A stretch of 64,000 bases of DNA from Rubrimonas sp036735545. Its GTDB lineage: Bacteria > Pseudomonadota > Alphaproteobacteria > Rhodobacterales > Rhodobacteraceae. Below the pieces are notes generated by a model. That model did no database searches and was not told the origin of the DNA. It worked only from the letters and a program-made list of their open reading frames with translations. The translations under genes and the position numbers were made by a program. The stretch covers positions 1 to 64,000 of the forward strand of contig DAINOD010000002.1 in NCBI GenBank assembly GCA_036735545.1, read 5' to 3'. Positions 37,008-46,011 of this stretch are shown here, in pieces. Within the stretch, counting starts at the first letter, position 1, and each line of letters opens with the position of its first letter.

Positions 37008-38167
37008 GCGCCCTCCAGCGCCAGCGCGCCCGAACACAGTCCGCGGTCGTAGTTGATCATCCCGAACCCCGAGACGCAGGCCCGCCGCGCCCCCTCCACC
37101 TGCGTCGGCCCGGCGCGCCCCGTGACCTGCCGGATCGCCTCCACCAGCCCCAGCAGCCCGCCCGCCGCGCCCGCCTGGCCCACGGAGAGCTGCCCGCCCG
37201 AGACGTTGTGCGGGAAGTCGCCGGCGATGGTGAGGTCGCGCGCGCGCAGGAAGGCGGCGGCCTCGCCCTTGGCGCAGAAGCCCAGATCCTCGATCTGCAT
37301 CATCGAGATCACCGGATAGTCGTCGTAGGTCTGGACCAGATCGACCTCCGAAGGGCCGATCCCGGCCGCCGCCCAGAAATCCGCGGCGTCGAGCGCCCAG
37401 CCGCCGCGCAGCTGGATCGGGTCGTCGGGATAGGCGTTGTGCCGCTCCGTCGCCGCCAGCACCCGCGCATGGGGCAGCCCGCGCGCCGCCGCCGCCTCGG
37501 CGCTCATCACCAGGAACGCCTCGGCGCCGGCGCAGGGCATCACGCAATCGAACAGGTGGATCGGCTCGGCGATGGGCCGCGCGGCGAGATAGGCCTCCAG
37601 CGTCAGCGGCGTGCGGAACAGCGCGTGGGGATTGTTCAGGGCGTTGGCGCGCTGGGAGACGGCGAGCCGGCCGAAGTCGGCGCGGGTGACGCCGTAGTCG
37701 GCCATGTAGCGGTCGGTCAGCAGGGCGAAGGCCGCGTTCGGCCCCCCGGCGCCATAGGGCCACGAGGCGTCCTGCGCGAAGCGGCTGAAGGCGCCGAGCA
37801 TCCGGCGGAAGCTGTCGACGTGGTTGGCGTCGCCGGCCACGCAGGCCACCACCTCGGCGTCGCCGGCCTGGATCGCCCGCGCCGCGCGCCGCACCGCCAC
37901 GATCCCCGCCGCGCCACCCATCGGCAGATGCTCCAGCCAGCGCAGGCTCAGGCCGAGATGCTGGGTCAGGCCGACGGCGGTGTCGGCGCCCAGCGAGAAG
38001 CTGGAGACGGCCAGCCCGTCGAGCGCCGACTTCGGCAGCCCCGCCGCGTCGAGCGCGCCCTTCAGCGCGCGGGCGATCCACCAATGGGCCGTCTCCGGCG
38101 CATAGCGCACATAGGGCGCTGTCACCGGCGCGCAGAGGGCGACCCCGTCGTAGCCGCGCCGCCCCAT
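37004..38167 (-). CDS. Thiolase-like protein without nucleophilic Cys
   Basis: 387 residues of the SCP-x/lipid-transfer thiolase-like group. LGADTAVGL, MGGAAGIVAVRRAA (84-95), YDDYPVISMMQIEDLGFCAKGEA and NVSGGQLSVGQAGAAGG are family blocks. The position of the nucleophilic Cys reads Gly-Gly-Ala-Ala-Gly, and the usual catalytic His of the GHP motif is Gln331. Relatives lacking these residues work with DUF35 partners as aldolases or carbon-carbon-cleaving lyases on CoA thioesters (for example in steroid side-chain degradation). Start ATG 38167. Confidence 0.83.
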   Translation of the reverse strand: MGRRGYDGVALCAPVTAPYVRYAPETAHWWIARALKGALDAAGLPKSALDGLAVSSFSLGADTAVGLTQHLGLSLRWLEHLPMGGAAGIVAVRRAARAIQAGDAEVVACVAGDANHVDSFRRMLGAFSRFAQDASWPYGAGGPNAAFALLTDRYMADYGVTRADFGRLAVSQRANALNNPHALFRTPLTLEAYLAARPIAEPIHLFDCVMPCAGAEAFLVMSAEAAAARGLPHARVLAATERHNAYPDDPIQLRGGWALDAADFWAAAGIGPSEVDLVQTYDDYPVISMMQIEDLGFCAKGEAAAFLRARDLTIAGDFPHNVSGGQLSVGQAGAAGGLLGLVEAIRQVTGRAGPTQVEGARRACVSGFGMINYDRGLCSGALALEGA

Positions 38168-38172
38168 GCCCT

Positions 38173-39801
38173 CTACACCCGCTCGACCGGCCGCTTCTTC
38201 AGCGCGCGCAGGTCGTGGGCGCCGTGGTCTGCGAGGCGCTCGGTTGCGAGGCGACGAAGCTCGCCCCGCTGGATCTTCTGCGTCGCGGTCAGCGGCAGCG
38301 CCTCGACGAAGGCGACGTAGCCCGGGGCCTTGTAGTAGGCCAACTCGCCCAGCATCCAGTCGACGATGGCGCGCGCCGCGGCGGCGTCCGCGGCGCCTTC
38401 GGCGACGACTAGGGCGAAAACCTCGTCGCCGCGCACCGGGTCGGGCGCCGCGGCCACGGCTGCGGCGCGCACCAGCGGACAGCGCTGCAGCGCCGCCTCC
38501 ACCTCGACCGCGGCGATGTTCTCGCCGGAGCGGCGGATGACGTTCTTCTTGCGGTCCACGAAGACGAAGTCGCCCGACGCCGTGCGGCGCACCACGTCGC
38601 CGGTGTGGAACCACCCGTCCGCCCAGGCGGCGGCGGTCGCCTCGGGGTCCTTGCAATAGTCGGTGAAGAAGCCGTGGCGGGGGTCCGGGCCGCGCCGGCG
38701 CACCAGCAGCTCGCCCGGCTCGTCGGTCTGCGCCTCCGCGCCGTCGTCGCGCACGACGCGCGCCTCCAGCTCGGGGCCGGGACGGCCGAAGGAGCCGACG
38801 CCGACCGGCCGCGGCGGCTGGTTGGCGCAGATCACCGCCCCGGCGCCGGTCTCGGTCATCGCCCAGGCCTCCACGAGCGGGAAGCCGAAGCGCCGCTCGA
38901 AGGCTTCGTGCAGCGAGGGCGCGACGCCGGCGCCGAAGCCGAAGCGCACCGCGTGGTCGCGGTCGGCGGGGCTCTCGGGCGCCTTCATCAGGATCGGCGG
39001 CATCACACCCAGATAGTGCAGGCAGCTCGCCCGCGCGCCGCGCACGTCGTCCCACCAGGTGGAGGGATGGAAACGGTCGAGCACCGTCAGTCGCCCGCCC
39101 ACCGCGACCATGGCCATCAGCGAATAGGCCATGGCGTTCATGTGGAACACCGGCAGCGGCGTTATCATGCGCTCGCCGTCCTCCGACAGCGCGCAGGCGC
39201 CCCCGGCGGACGCATACCAGCGCCCGGCCTCGAGGAAGTAGAGGTTCGACAGCCGGCACCCCTTCGGCGCGCCGGTGGTGCCGGAGGTGAACAGCATCGC
39301 CGCCTCGCGCCGCAGGGGCGGCGCCGCGTCGCCGAGGCCGGCGCGGTCGATCGGCGGGGGCGCGTCGTCGGGGCCGATCACGGGAAAGGGGGCGCCCGCC
39401 GCCTCGCCCGCGCGGCGCAACTCGTCGGCGCGTTCGGGCAGGGCCACGGCCAGCGCGGGCTCGGCCAGCGCCGCCATGTGGCGCAACTCGCCCGCGCGCA
39501 GGTCAGGGTTCACCGGCACGATGGACGCGCCCAGGGCGTTCAGCGCCAGCCAGTGCGCCACGAAGGCCGGGCGGTTCTCCAGCAGCACCAGCGCCCGCGC
39601 CCCCGTCCGCAGCCCGGCCGCGCGATAGGCCGCCGCGAGGCGCTCAGCCCAGGCGGCCATCGCCGCATAGCCGATCTCGCCCGCCGGCACGCCGTAGGCG
39701 TCGGCGGTGCGCGCCGGCACATGCAGAAAGGGCCGGTCCGGCCATCGCGCCGCCGCCTCGGCGAAGGCGCCCGCGACCGTGGCGTCCGCGTCGGTTCTCA
39801 T
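38173..39801 (-). CDS. Acyl-CoA ligase (ANL superfamily)
   Basis: 542-residue ATP-dependent CoA ligase. AMP-binding P-loop TSGTTGAPKGC, EAWAMTETGAG, GWFHTGDVVRRT, RKKNVIRRSGENIAAVEVE, and C-terminal lysine in TATQKIQRGEL. Substrate probably the organic acid activated at the start of this cluster. Its start overlaps the dioxygenase beta-subunit stop and its stop is six bases from the thiolase start. Confidence 0.9.
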   Translation of the reverse strand: MRTDADATVAGAFAEAAARWPDRPFLHVPARTADAYGVPAGEIGYAAMAAWAERLAAAYRAAGLRTGARALVLLENRPAFVAHWLALNALGASIVPVNPDLRAGELRHMAALAEPALAVALPERADELRRAGEAAGAPFPVIGPDDAPPPIDRAGLGDAAPPLRREAAMLFTSGTTGAPKGCRLSNLYFLEAGRWYASAGGACALSEDGERMITPLPVFHMNAMAYSLMAMVAVGGRLTVLDRFHPSTWWDDVRGARASCLHYLGVMPPILMKAPESPADRDHAVRFGFGAGVAPSLHEAFERRFGFPLVEAWAMTETGAGAVICANQPPRPVGVGSFGRPGPELEARVVRDDGAEAQTDEPGELLVRRRGPDPRHGFFTDYCKDPEATAAAWADGWFHTGDVVRRTASGDFVFVDRKKNVIRRSGENIAAVEVEAALQRCPLVRAAAVAAAPDPVRGDEVFALVVAEGAADAAAARAIVDWMLGELAYYKAPGYVAFVEALPLTATQKIQRGELRRLATERLADHGAHDLRALKKRPVERV

Positions 39802-40280
39802 GGCAGGAGCTGGATGTTGCCGAAGGCCGCGTCGCTGTTCAGCAGGTCGACGCGCTTCAGCGTGATCCGCAGGGCGCCGTCGATCACGGTCAGCTCGTGT
39901 CGGGCGGTGACGGCGAGCAGGAACTGCTCGTCCAGCCGCGTTTCGACATAGTGCATCGGCGTCGTCACGACGTAGCGGTTGGCGGCATGGTCGATCTCGT
40001 CCACGAAGGGGCGGCTGAGCACATGGTGGCAGCGGCTCTTGGGCTTCTGGCTGAAGGTGCGCGCGCCGTTCAGCCGCTCCACCCGCAGGCGCAGCATGAA
40101 GTGGTCCTCGTAGAGCAGCGATGTGACGAGCCGCGGGTCGGTCTGCTTGTAGTCGAGCGGCATCCAGTAATGGGCCTCGGGCGTGAACAGGGCGAGCCAC
40201 GCGTCGTAGCGCCCCTCGTCCAGCATCCGCGCCTCGTCGTGCACGAAGTCCACGAGGTCGTCGCGCGAGGGAAAGCTCAT
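39798..40280 (-). CDS. Ring-hydroxylating dioxygenase beta subunit
   Basis: 160 residues of the SnoaL/NTF2-like beta-subunit family (PF00866): DEARMLDEGRYDAWLALFTPEAHYWMP, DPRLVTSLLYEDHFMLRLRVERL and SRCHHVLSRPFVDE. Supports the alpha3beta3 oxygenase hexamer without catalytic residues. Overlaps both neighbours by four bases. Confidence 0.88.
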   Translation of the reverse strand: MSFPSRDDLVDFVHDEARMLDEGRYDAWLALFTPEAHYWMPLDYKQTDPRLVTSLLYEDHFMLRLRVERLNGARTFSQKPKSRCHHVLSRPFVDEIDHAANRYVVTTPMHYVETRLDEQFLLAVTARHELTVIDGALRITLKRVDLLNSDAAFGNIQLLP

Positions 40281-41614
40281 GGGCGAGGGTCCATCGAGGC
40301 GGTCATGAACTTGACCCAGGCGTGGAACTGGTTGCGCATCTGGCGCTCGGTGGTGCCGTTCTCTTCCGCCGACGCGTCGAAGCTCTCGCCCTCGACGTAG
40401 AGGCGCTGGAGGTTGACCCATTCGTGGCCGTCCGACATCAGCCCCTCCTGCGCGCGCTCGTACATCTCCAGGTCGTCGTGCCCGACCATCGACGTCGGCG
40501 CGTTGATGAGGCGGTTGTACATCGCGGTCCGCTCCAGCAGCAGGTCGGGCGCGTCGACGAGGCGGTAGATCCAGCTCTCCACCAGCGTGCGGTCGGCGGC
40601 GATGGGCTTGAAGACACGAAGCTGCTGGATCGGCCCCTTGATCATGATGTTGGGGAAATAGACCGTGTTGTGCCGGTTCTCGCCAAGGATGGCGCGCGCG
40701 CGCTCCTCGCCGTGGGCGGCGACCATGGCGTCGAAATAGCCCGGCACGGCGGAATAGTCGGAATGGATCGAGTGACGCACGCCCGTATGGCCGTGGCCGT
40801 TGGGCCAGGTGCGGATGCCCATCTCCTCGAAGAACTCGTAGGGGCTCATGAAGGGGGCGATGACCTGCATGGCCATGGGCTTCTCGCCCTTGTGGTCCTG
40901 CTCCATCTCCTTCCAAAGCCGCACGGCGGTCCCGGCGGAGCTTTCGTGCGCGACCATGGGGTGGCAGGTGTCGGTCTGGTTCTCGACCAGCATCTTCCAG
41001 TTGCAGCGGTGCATGTAGCGCAGGGGCGGGCCGGCCACCTCCAGCCGCCCGGCGGGCGAGCGGTCGACCATGTTGTCGATCGAGGACAGGCTGTCGCCGA
41101 AGAACTCCTCGAAGCCGATCCCGGTCTCGGCCAGCCGCGCGAAGACGAAGCCGCGGTAGTTGCGCAGGGCGCCGACCGGTTTCAGCCCCTGCGCCGCCTC
41201 CGACCCCTCCATCCCCGTGCCCTCGTAGCCCTTGCGCAGCGGGATCGCGAGCAGGCAGCCGTCGGTCTTGAAGCTCCAGGCGTGGTAGGGGCAGCGGAAG
41301 AACTTGCCCGTGTTGCCCGAAGCGTCGATGGCGATCTTGGTGCCCTTGTGCGGGCAGCGGTTGTGCAGCACCCGCACCTCGCCGTCGCTGTGGCGCACCA
41401 TGATGACCGGGGCGGTGCCGATGGTCGTGGTGATGTAGTCGCCCGGCTTCGGCGTCTGGCTGTCGTGGCCGACCCAGACCCAGGCGTTGGCGAACAGATG
41501 CGCCATCTCCAGCGCGAAGACGCCGGGGTCGGTGTAGACGTCGCGGTGGACGGCGGCGGGGCGCACCAGCGCGGCGATGGCCGCGGGGCGGGGGTGGGCG
41601 GCGTCGAGGGGCAT
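40277..41614 (-). CDS. Rieske non-haem iron dioxygenase alpha subunit
   Basis: 445 residues. Rieske [2Fe-2S] ligands Cys87-His89 (RCPHKG) and Cys108-His111 (CPYHAW); mononuclear iron His218 and His223 with bridging Asp215 (NQTDTCHPMVAH). This is the terminal oxygenase, taking electrons from the reductase encoded next upstream and inserting both atoms of O2 into an aromatic or related substrate. Substrate unknown. The ATG with GGAGG is chosen; an upstream GTG is possible. The start lies 12 bases from the reductase stop. Confidence 0.93.
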   Translation of the reverse strand: MPLDAAHPRPAAIAALVRPAAVHRDVYTDPGVFALEMAHLFANAWVWVGHDSQTPKPGDYITTTIGTAPVIMVRHSDGEVRVLHNRCPHKGTKIAIDASGNTGKFFRCPYHAWSFKTDGCLLAIPLRKGYEGTGMEGSEAAQGLKPVGALRNYRGFVFARLAETGIGFEEFFGDSLSSIDNMVDRSPAGRLEVAGPPLRYMHRCNWKMLVENQTDTCHPMVAHESSAGTAVRLWKEMEQDHKGEKPMAMQVIAPFMSPYEFFEEMGIRTWPNGHGHTGVRHSIHSDYSAVPGYFDAMVAAHGEERARAILGENRHNTVYFPNIMIKGPIQQLRVFKPIAADRTLVESWIYRLVDAPDLLLERTAMYNRLINAPTSMVGHDDLEMYERAQEGLMSDGHEWVNLQRLYVEGESFDASAEENGTTERQMRNQFHAWVKFMTASMDPRP

Positions 41615-41625
41615 CGCGTCCTCCG

Positions 41626-42582
41626 TCACAGATCGAGCACGAGGCGCGCCGACCGGGCGCGGGACACGCAAATCTGCATCACCTTGCCCGAGGCGCGCTC
41701 GGCGTCGCTGAGCACGACGTCGCGGTGGTCGGGTTCGCCTTCCAGCACGCCGGTCTGGCAGATGCCGCAGTCGCCGCGGCGGCAGTCGTGCATGACGTCC
41801 ATACCCGCCGCCTCGAGCGCGTCGATGATCGAGAGGCCCGGCGGCACGGCGACGGTCAGCCCCGACGACGCCACGACGACCTCGAAGGGCGCGTCGCCGG
41901 CGGCGGGGGCCTCGGGCGCGAACAGCTCGACATGGAACCGCGCGCGCGGGTGGCCCGCGGTCTCGGCTGCGCGCCGGGCGGCGTCGATCATGCCCTTCGG
42001 GCCACAGACGTAGACATCCCGATCCGGGTCCAGCCCGGCGAACAACGCCGCGAGATCGAGCGGCGCGGCGTCGTCGGGGCGGACCTCCAGCCTGGGGCCG
42101 CAGAGCGTCGCCAGCTCGTCGACGAAGGCCATGCCGGCGCGCGCGCGCCCGGCGTAGACGAGGCGGAAGTCGCGGCCCTCGGCGGTCAGCTCCGCCGCCA
42201 TCGACGCGATCGGCGTCACGCCGACGCCGCCGGCCAGCAGCAGCGGCGCCGCCTCGGAGGGGCGCAGAGGAAAGTCGTTCTCGGGGGCGCCGAGCGTCAC
42301 CACGTCGCCGCGGGCGAGCCCGTGCATCCAGGCCGATCCGCCGCGGCCCTGCGGCTCCAGCAGCACGCCGAGGCGGTAGCGCTGCGGCGCCGCCGTGGCG
42401 CCCGGGGTCGGGTCGAGGTTCACCAGCGAATAGGGGCGGTCGCCGCCGTCCGGCAGCGCCACGCGCACATGCGCGCCTGCCCGCCAGCCCGGCGCGGCGC
42501 CGTCGAGCGGCGCGAGATGCATCTCTCGCACCTGCCCCGCCGCAATCCGGGTTTCGACGACCTCGAAGCGCCGTGGGGACAT
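41626..42582 (-). CDS. Oxygenase reductase (FMN/NAD and plant-type 2Fe-2S)
   Basis: 318 residues in phthalate-dioxygenase-reductase order: FMN-binding RPYSLVNL, NAD(P)-binding LLAGGVGVTPIASM and VYVCGPKGM, then a C-terminal ferredoxin domain with CRRGDCGICQTG and a later Cys in MQICVSRA. Transfers electrons from NADH to the adjacent Rieske oxygenase. Start ATG 42582 after GCGGAGG; first gene of the minus-strand operon, divergent from the TRAP operon over 149 bases. Confidence 0.92.
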   Translation of the reverse strand: MSPRRFEVVETRIAAGQVREMHLAPLDGAAPGWRAGAHVRVALPDGGDRPYSLVNLDPTPGATAAPQRYRLGVLLEPQGRGGSAWMHGLARGDVVTLGAPENDFPLRPSEAAPLLLAGGVGVTPIASMAAELTAEGRDFRLVYAGRARAGMAFVDELATLCGPRLEVRPDDAAPLDLAALFAGLDPDRDVYVCGPKGMIDAARRAAETAGHPRARFHVELFAPEAPAAGDAPFEVVVASSGLTVAVPPGLSIIDALEAAGMDVMHDCRRGDCGICQTGVLEGEPDHRDVVLSDAERASGKVMQICVSRARSARLVLDL

Positions 42583-42639
42583 GTCCACCTCCGCTCGACC
42601 GAGGCCAGCATGAACGCGCCTCCCGCCTGCTTCAAGCCT

Positions 42640-42663
42640 GAAACTATGCAATCGCATATTTTC
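42640..42663. promoter_or_regulatory. Near-perfect dyad in divergent dioxygenase/TRAP promoter region
   Basis: GAAACTATGC and GCATATTTTC pair at nine of ten positions around AATC; the inner TATGC-AATC-GCATA is perfect. It is AT-rich in a GC-rich setting, centrally placed between two divergent operons, and large enough for a dimeric regulator. The MarR proteins encoded at 33.7 kb and 45.5 kb are the obvious candidates, the first because a similar sequence lies before its own gene. Confidence 0.55.
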
Positions 42664-42731
42664 CGCTTGGAGCGGCGCGGGAACCGTGCCAGCCTTCATA
42701 GAAAGTAAACGCCTCGCAGGGAGGTCCGCTC

Positions 42732-43742
42732 ATGAGAAGCGCCTACACTATCGCCGTCGTCCTAGCGCTCGCCGCCGGCTCGGCCTCGGCCCAGACGGTC
42801 CTGCGCCTGTCGAACTGGCTGCCGCCGTCGCACCCGATCGTGAAAGACATGGTCCAGCCGTGGATCGACGCCGTCGCGGCCGAGACCGACGGCCGCGTGA
42901 CGGTGCGGATGCTCGACGCGCCGCTCGGCCCGCCGCCCGCGCATTTCGATCTCGCGGCGCAGGGAGCGGCCGACGTCACCTTCAGCGTGCACAGCTACAC
43001 GCCGGGCCGCTTCGCGCTGACCGACATCGCCGAGCTGCCCTTCCTCGCCGACAGCGCCGAGGCCCTGTCGGTCGCCTTCTGGCGCCTGCACGAGGCGATG
43101 CTGGCCGAGAAGGGCGAGCATCGCGGCGTCCATGTGCTTGGGCTGTTCACCCACGGGCCCGGGATGGTCTTCACCCGCGGCCGGGCGGTGTCGCCGGTCG
43201 AGACGTTGCGCGGCGCCAAGATCCGCGTCGCCGGCGCGATGACGAGCCAGCTCGCCGAGGGGCTCGGCATGGTGTCGGTGCAGGCGCCGTCGACCCAGGC
43301 CTTCGAGATGCTGTCCGGCGGGGTCGCCGACGGCATCTTCTTCCCGCCCGAATCGGTGCCGTTCTTCCGGCTTGACAGCCTGCTGGACACCGCGCTGCGC
43401 GCGCCGGGCGGGCTCTACAACGTCTCGTTCCTGTTCGTCATGAACGAGGGCGCATGGGGCAGGCTGTCGGAGGAGGACCGCGCCGCGATCTCCCGCGTCT
43501 CGGGCGAGGCCTTCGCCCGGCGCGCCGGACAGGCGTGGGACGCCGCCGACGCCGCCGGCATGGAAGCGCTCGCCGACCGCGTCAGCTTCGTCGACGCCAC
43601 CGAGGCCGACCTCGCCGCGCTGCGCGCCGCCGCCGAGCCGATCTACGCCGGCGTGCGCGCCCGCTACGAGGAGCGCGGCGTGGACTTCGACGCGGCGCTG
43701 GCGATGCTCCAGGCCGAGATCGCCGCGGCCATGGGCCAATGA
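42732..43742 (+). CDS. dctP: TRAP transporter substrate-binding protein (set 1)
   Basis: 336 residues with a Sec signal (ASAQ). DctP-family periplasmic receptor: LRLSNWLPPSHPIVKD, LAAQGAADVTFSVHSYTPGRF, LRGAKIRVAG with the carboxylate-binding Arg, STQAFEMLSGGVADG. It captures a carboxylate-containing solute for the DctQM complex encoded next. First gene of the plus-strand array, SD CAGGGAGG; the divergent dyad precedes it. Confidence 0.93.
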   Translation: MRSAYTIAVVLALAAGSASAQTVLRLSNWLPPSHPIVKDMVQPWIDAVAAETDGRVTVRMLDAPLGPPPAHFDLAAQGAADVTFSVHSYTPGRFALTDIAELPFLADSAEALSVAFWRLHEAMLAEKGEHRGVHVLGLFTHGPGMVFTRGRAVSPVETLRGAKIRVAGAMTSQLAEGLGMVSVQAPSTQAFEMLSGGVADGIFFPPESVPFFRLDSLLDTALRAPGGLYNVSFLFVMNEGAWGRLSEEDRAAISRVSGEAFARRAGQAWDAADAAGMEALADRVSFVDATEADLAALRAAAEPIYAGVRARYEERGVDFDAALAMLQAEIAAAMGQ

Positions 43743-44245
43743 CCGCCCGCGCGGCGCCGGGGTGGTTCGCCTCGGCGCGGCGGGCGGCCGGCGCGGCCAC
43801 GGCCACGCTCTGCGGCCTGCTGCTGCTGGCGCTGACGGGCGTCACCGTCGCCGATGTCGTGGGCCGCTACGCGCTGGCGGCCCCGCTGCCCGGGGCGGCG
43901 GAGATGACCGAGCTTCTGGTCATGGCCACGGTGTTCGCCGGTCTGCCGGCGGTGGCGCTGGCGGACGGACACGTGACCGTCGACCTGCTGACCGCGCGCC
44001 TGCGCGGCCCGGCGGCGACCGCGCAGGTCGTCGCCGCGCGGCTGCTGGGCGCCGCCGTGCTGGCGCTCGCGGCGTGGCGGCTGTGGCTTCAGGGCGACCG
44101 ACTGGCGGACTGGGGGCAGGTGACGGTCTATCTGCGCCTGCCGCTGGCGCCCTTCGCGCACGGCGCGGCGGCGCTCTGCGCCGTCTCCGCGCTGATCGCG
44201 CTGGCGCTGGCGCTGAGCCGGGCCCCGCTCGGCGACGGGCGCTGA
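43739..44245 (+). CDS. dctQ: TRAP transporter small permease (set 1)
   Basis: 168 residues, four predicted membrane helices, DctQ family (LTGVTVADVVGRYAL, PLPGAAEMTELLVMATVFAGLP, DGHVTVDLL). Scaffolds the large permease. ATGA overlap with dctP; nine bases separate it from dctM. Confidence 0.88.
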   Translation: MTARAAPGWFASARRAAGAATATLCGLLLLALTGVTVADVVGRYALAAPLPGAAEMTELLVMATVFAGLPAVALADGHVTVDLLTARLRGPAATAQVVAARLLGAAVLALAAWRLWLQGDRLADWGQVTVYLRLPLAPFAHGAAALCAVSALIALALALSRAPLGDGR

Positions 44246-44254
44246 GGGGCGATC

Positions 44255-45541
44255 ATGGAATGGCCGCTCGGTCTGGCGCTGTTGCTCGGCCTGATCCTTG
44301 CGGGCGCGCCCATCGCCTTCGCTATGGCGGTCGTCGGCTTCGGCGGCGTCTGGTCGCTGATCGGGCTGGAGCCGTCGCTGGCGCTGTTCGGCCAGGTCTG
44401 GTTCGACGGCGCGCGCAGCTACACGCTGTCGGTGGTGCCGCTGTTCATCCTGATGGGCAACCTCGTGGTGCAGTCGGGCGTGGCGCAGGAGCTTTACGAC
44501 GCCGCCCACGCGTGGCTGCGGCACCGGCGCGGCGGGCTGGCGATGGCCACGATCGTCGCCTGCGGCGGCTTCGCATCCGTCTGCGGCTCCTCGCTGGCGA
44601 CGACCGCGACGATGGCGAGGATCTCGCTGCCGGCCATGCGTCGCCGGGGCTATTCGGACCGGCTGGCCGCCGCGTCGGTCGCCGCCGGGGGCACGCTGGG
44701 CATCCTGATCCCGCCCTCGGTGATCCTGGTGATCTACGGGATCCTCACCCAGCAGGACATCGGCAAGCTGTTCCTCGCCGGCCTCGTTCCCGGCCTCGTC
44801 GGCGTGCTCCTCTACATGGCCGCCGTGCGCGTCTCGATGGTCCTGCACGGCGAACGCGCCGAGGCCGAGCCGCGCCTGCCGCTGGCGGAGCGGCTGCGGG
44901 CGCTGCGGGGCGTCTCGGGCGCGCTGGGGCTGTTCGCCTTCGTGCTGGGCGGCATCTATCTCGGCGTCTTCACCGCGACCGAGGCCGCCGGCATGGGCGC
45001 GTTCGGCGCGCTGGCGCTGACGGCGGCGCGCGGCCGGCTGACGCTGCGCGACACGCTGGCGACGCTGCGCGAGACGGCGCGCACGACCGCGGTGATGTTC
45101 GCGATCCTGTTCGGGGCGCTGACCTTCCTGAACTACGTCAACCTCTCGGGCCTCACGACCGACCTGCGCGCGCTGGTCGGCGCGATGGGGGCCGGGCCCT
45201 ACGCCACGATCATGATGATGGTCGCGGTCTACCTGCTGCTCGGCTGCGTGCTGGAGAGCCTGTCCATGGTGATCCTCACCACGCCGATCCTGTTTCCCAT
45301 CGCCATGGGGCTCGGCTTCGACCCGATCTGGTTCGGCGTCTTCGTCGTCGTCGCGACCGAACTCAGCTACATCACGCCGCCCATCGGCATGAACGTCTTC
45401 GTGATGCGGGTCGTGGCGCCGGACATCCAGATCGGCGCGGTGTTCCGCGGTCTCGTGCCCTTCGTGGGCGCGGACCTGCTGCGACTGCTGCTGCTCATCC
45501 TCGTTCCGGGACTGGCGCTGTGGCTGCCGGGGTCGATGTGA
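44255..45541 (+). CDS. dctM: TRAP transporter large permease (set 1)
   Basis: 428 residues, twelve or so membrane helices. DctM core motifs: PLFILMGNLVV, FASVCGSSLATTATMARISLP, GTLGILIPPSVILVIYGI, TEAAGMGAFGAL, ITPPIGMNVFVM. Drives sodium-coupled carboxylate import. GTG of the following MarR gene overlaps its stop. Confidence 0.93.
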   Translation: MEWPLGLALLLGLILAGAPIAFAMAVVGFGGVWSLIGLEPSLALFGQVWFDGARSYTLSVVPLFILMGNLVVQSGVAQELYDAAHAWLRHRRGGLAMATIVACGGFASVCGSSLATTATMARISLPAMRRRGYSDRLAAASVAAGGTLGILIPPSVILVIYGILTQQDIGKLFLAGLVPGLVGVLLYMAAVRVSMVLHGERAEAEPRLPLAERLRALRGVSGALGLFAFVLGGIYLGVFTATEAAGMGAFGALALTAARGRLTLRDTLATLRETARTTAVMFAILFGALTFLNYVNLSGLTTDLRALVGAMGAGPYATIMMMVAVYLLLGCVLESLSMVILTTPILFPIAMGLGFDPIWFGVFVVVATELSYITPPIGMNVFVMRVVAPDIQIGAVFRGLVPFVGADLLRLLLLILVPGLALWLPGSM

Positions 45542-46011
45542 AACCCGACGCGCCTGGCTCGGGCCGGCCGCCCTTCGTGGCGGGCTACCTGCTCTATCTG
45601 CTCGCGGCCGCCAGCGCAGCCGCGAGCGGCTCGTTTCACGCCCGCGTCCGCCGCGGCGGGCTGAAACCCATCGAGTGGCGCGTTCTGGCCTGCCTGCACG
45701 ACAACGACGGCCAGATGGTCACCACGCTGGCGCGGACCACGCTGCTGGAGCAGTCGCGCCTCACGCGCATCCTCGACCAGATGGCCGCCGCGGGGCTCGT
45801 CGTGCGGTCGGGCGACGCCGCCGACCGCCGGCGGGTGCGCATCGCCATCACCGAGGCCGGACGCGACCGCGCCGCCCCGCTGGTCGCCGAGGCCCGGGCG
45901 CACGAGGCCGCGCTGCTCGCCGCCGTGGCCCCATGCGACGCGATGGCGCTCAAGGCGCTGCTGGCGCGCATCGCCGAGGCCGCCGAGACCCTTGAGGAGA
46001 CGTCGCCATGA
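45538..46011 (+). CDS. MarR-family regulator (set 2)
   Basis: 157 residues; winged-helix segment LKPIEWRVLACLHDNDGQMVT, LTRILDQMAAAGLVVRSGD, DRRRVRIAITEAGRD. Sequence differs considerably from the MarR at 33.7 kb. Starts with GTG overlapping dctM stop; overlaps the next gene by four bases, so it belongs to the plus-strand operon. Confidence 0.85.
   Translation: MKPDAPGSGRPPFVAGYLLYLLAAASAAASGSFHARVRRGGLKPIEWRVLACLHDNDGQMVTTLARTTLLEQSRLTRILDQMAAAGLVVRSGDAADRRRVRIAITEAGRDRAAPLVAEARAHEAALLAAVAPCDAMALKALLARIAEAAETLEETSP

Noticed and set aside
42680..42710. GGAAC before dctP set 1 as EcfG promoter
   Set aside because: The expected -10 position reads AAA instead of GTT.
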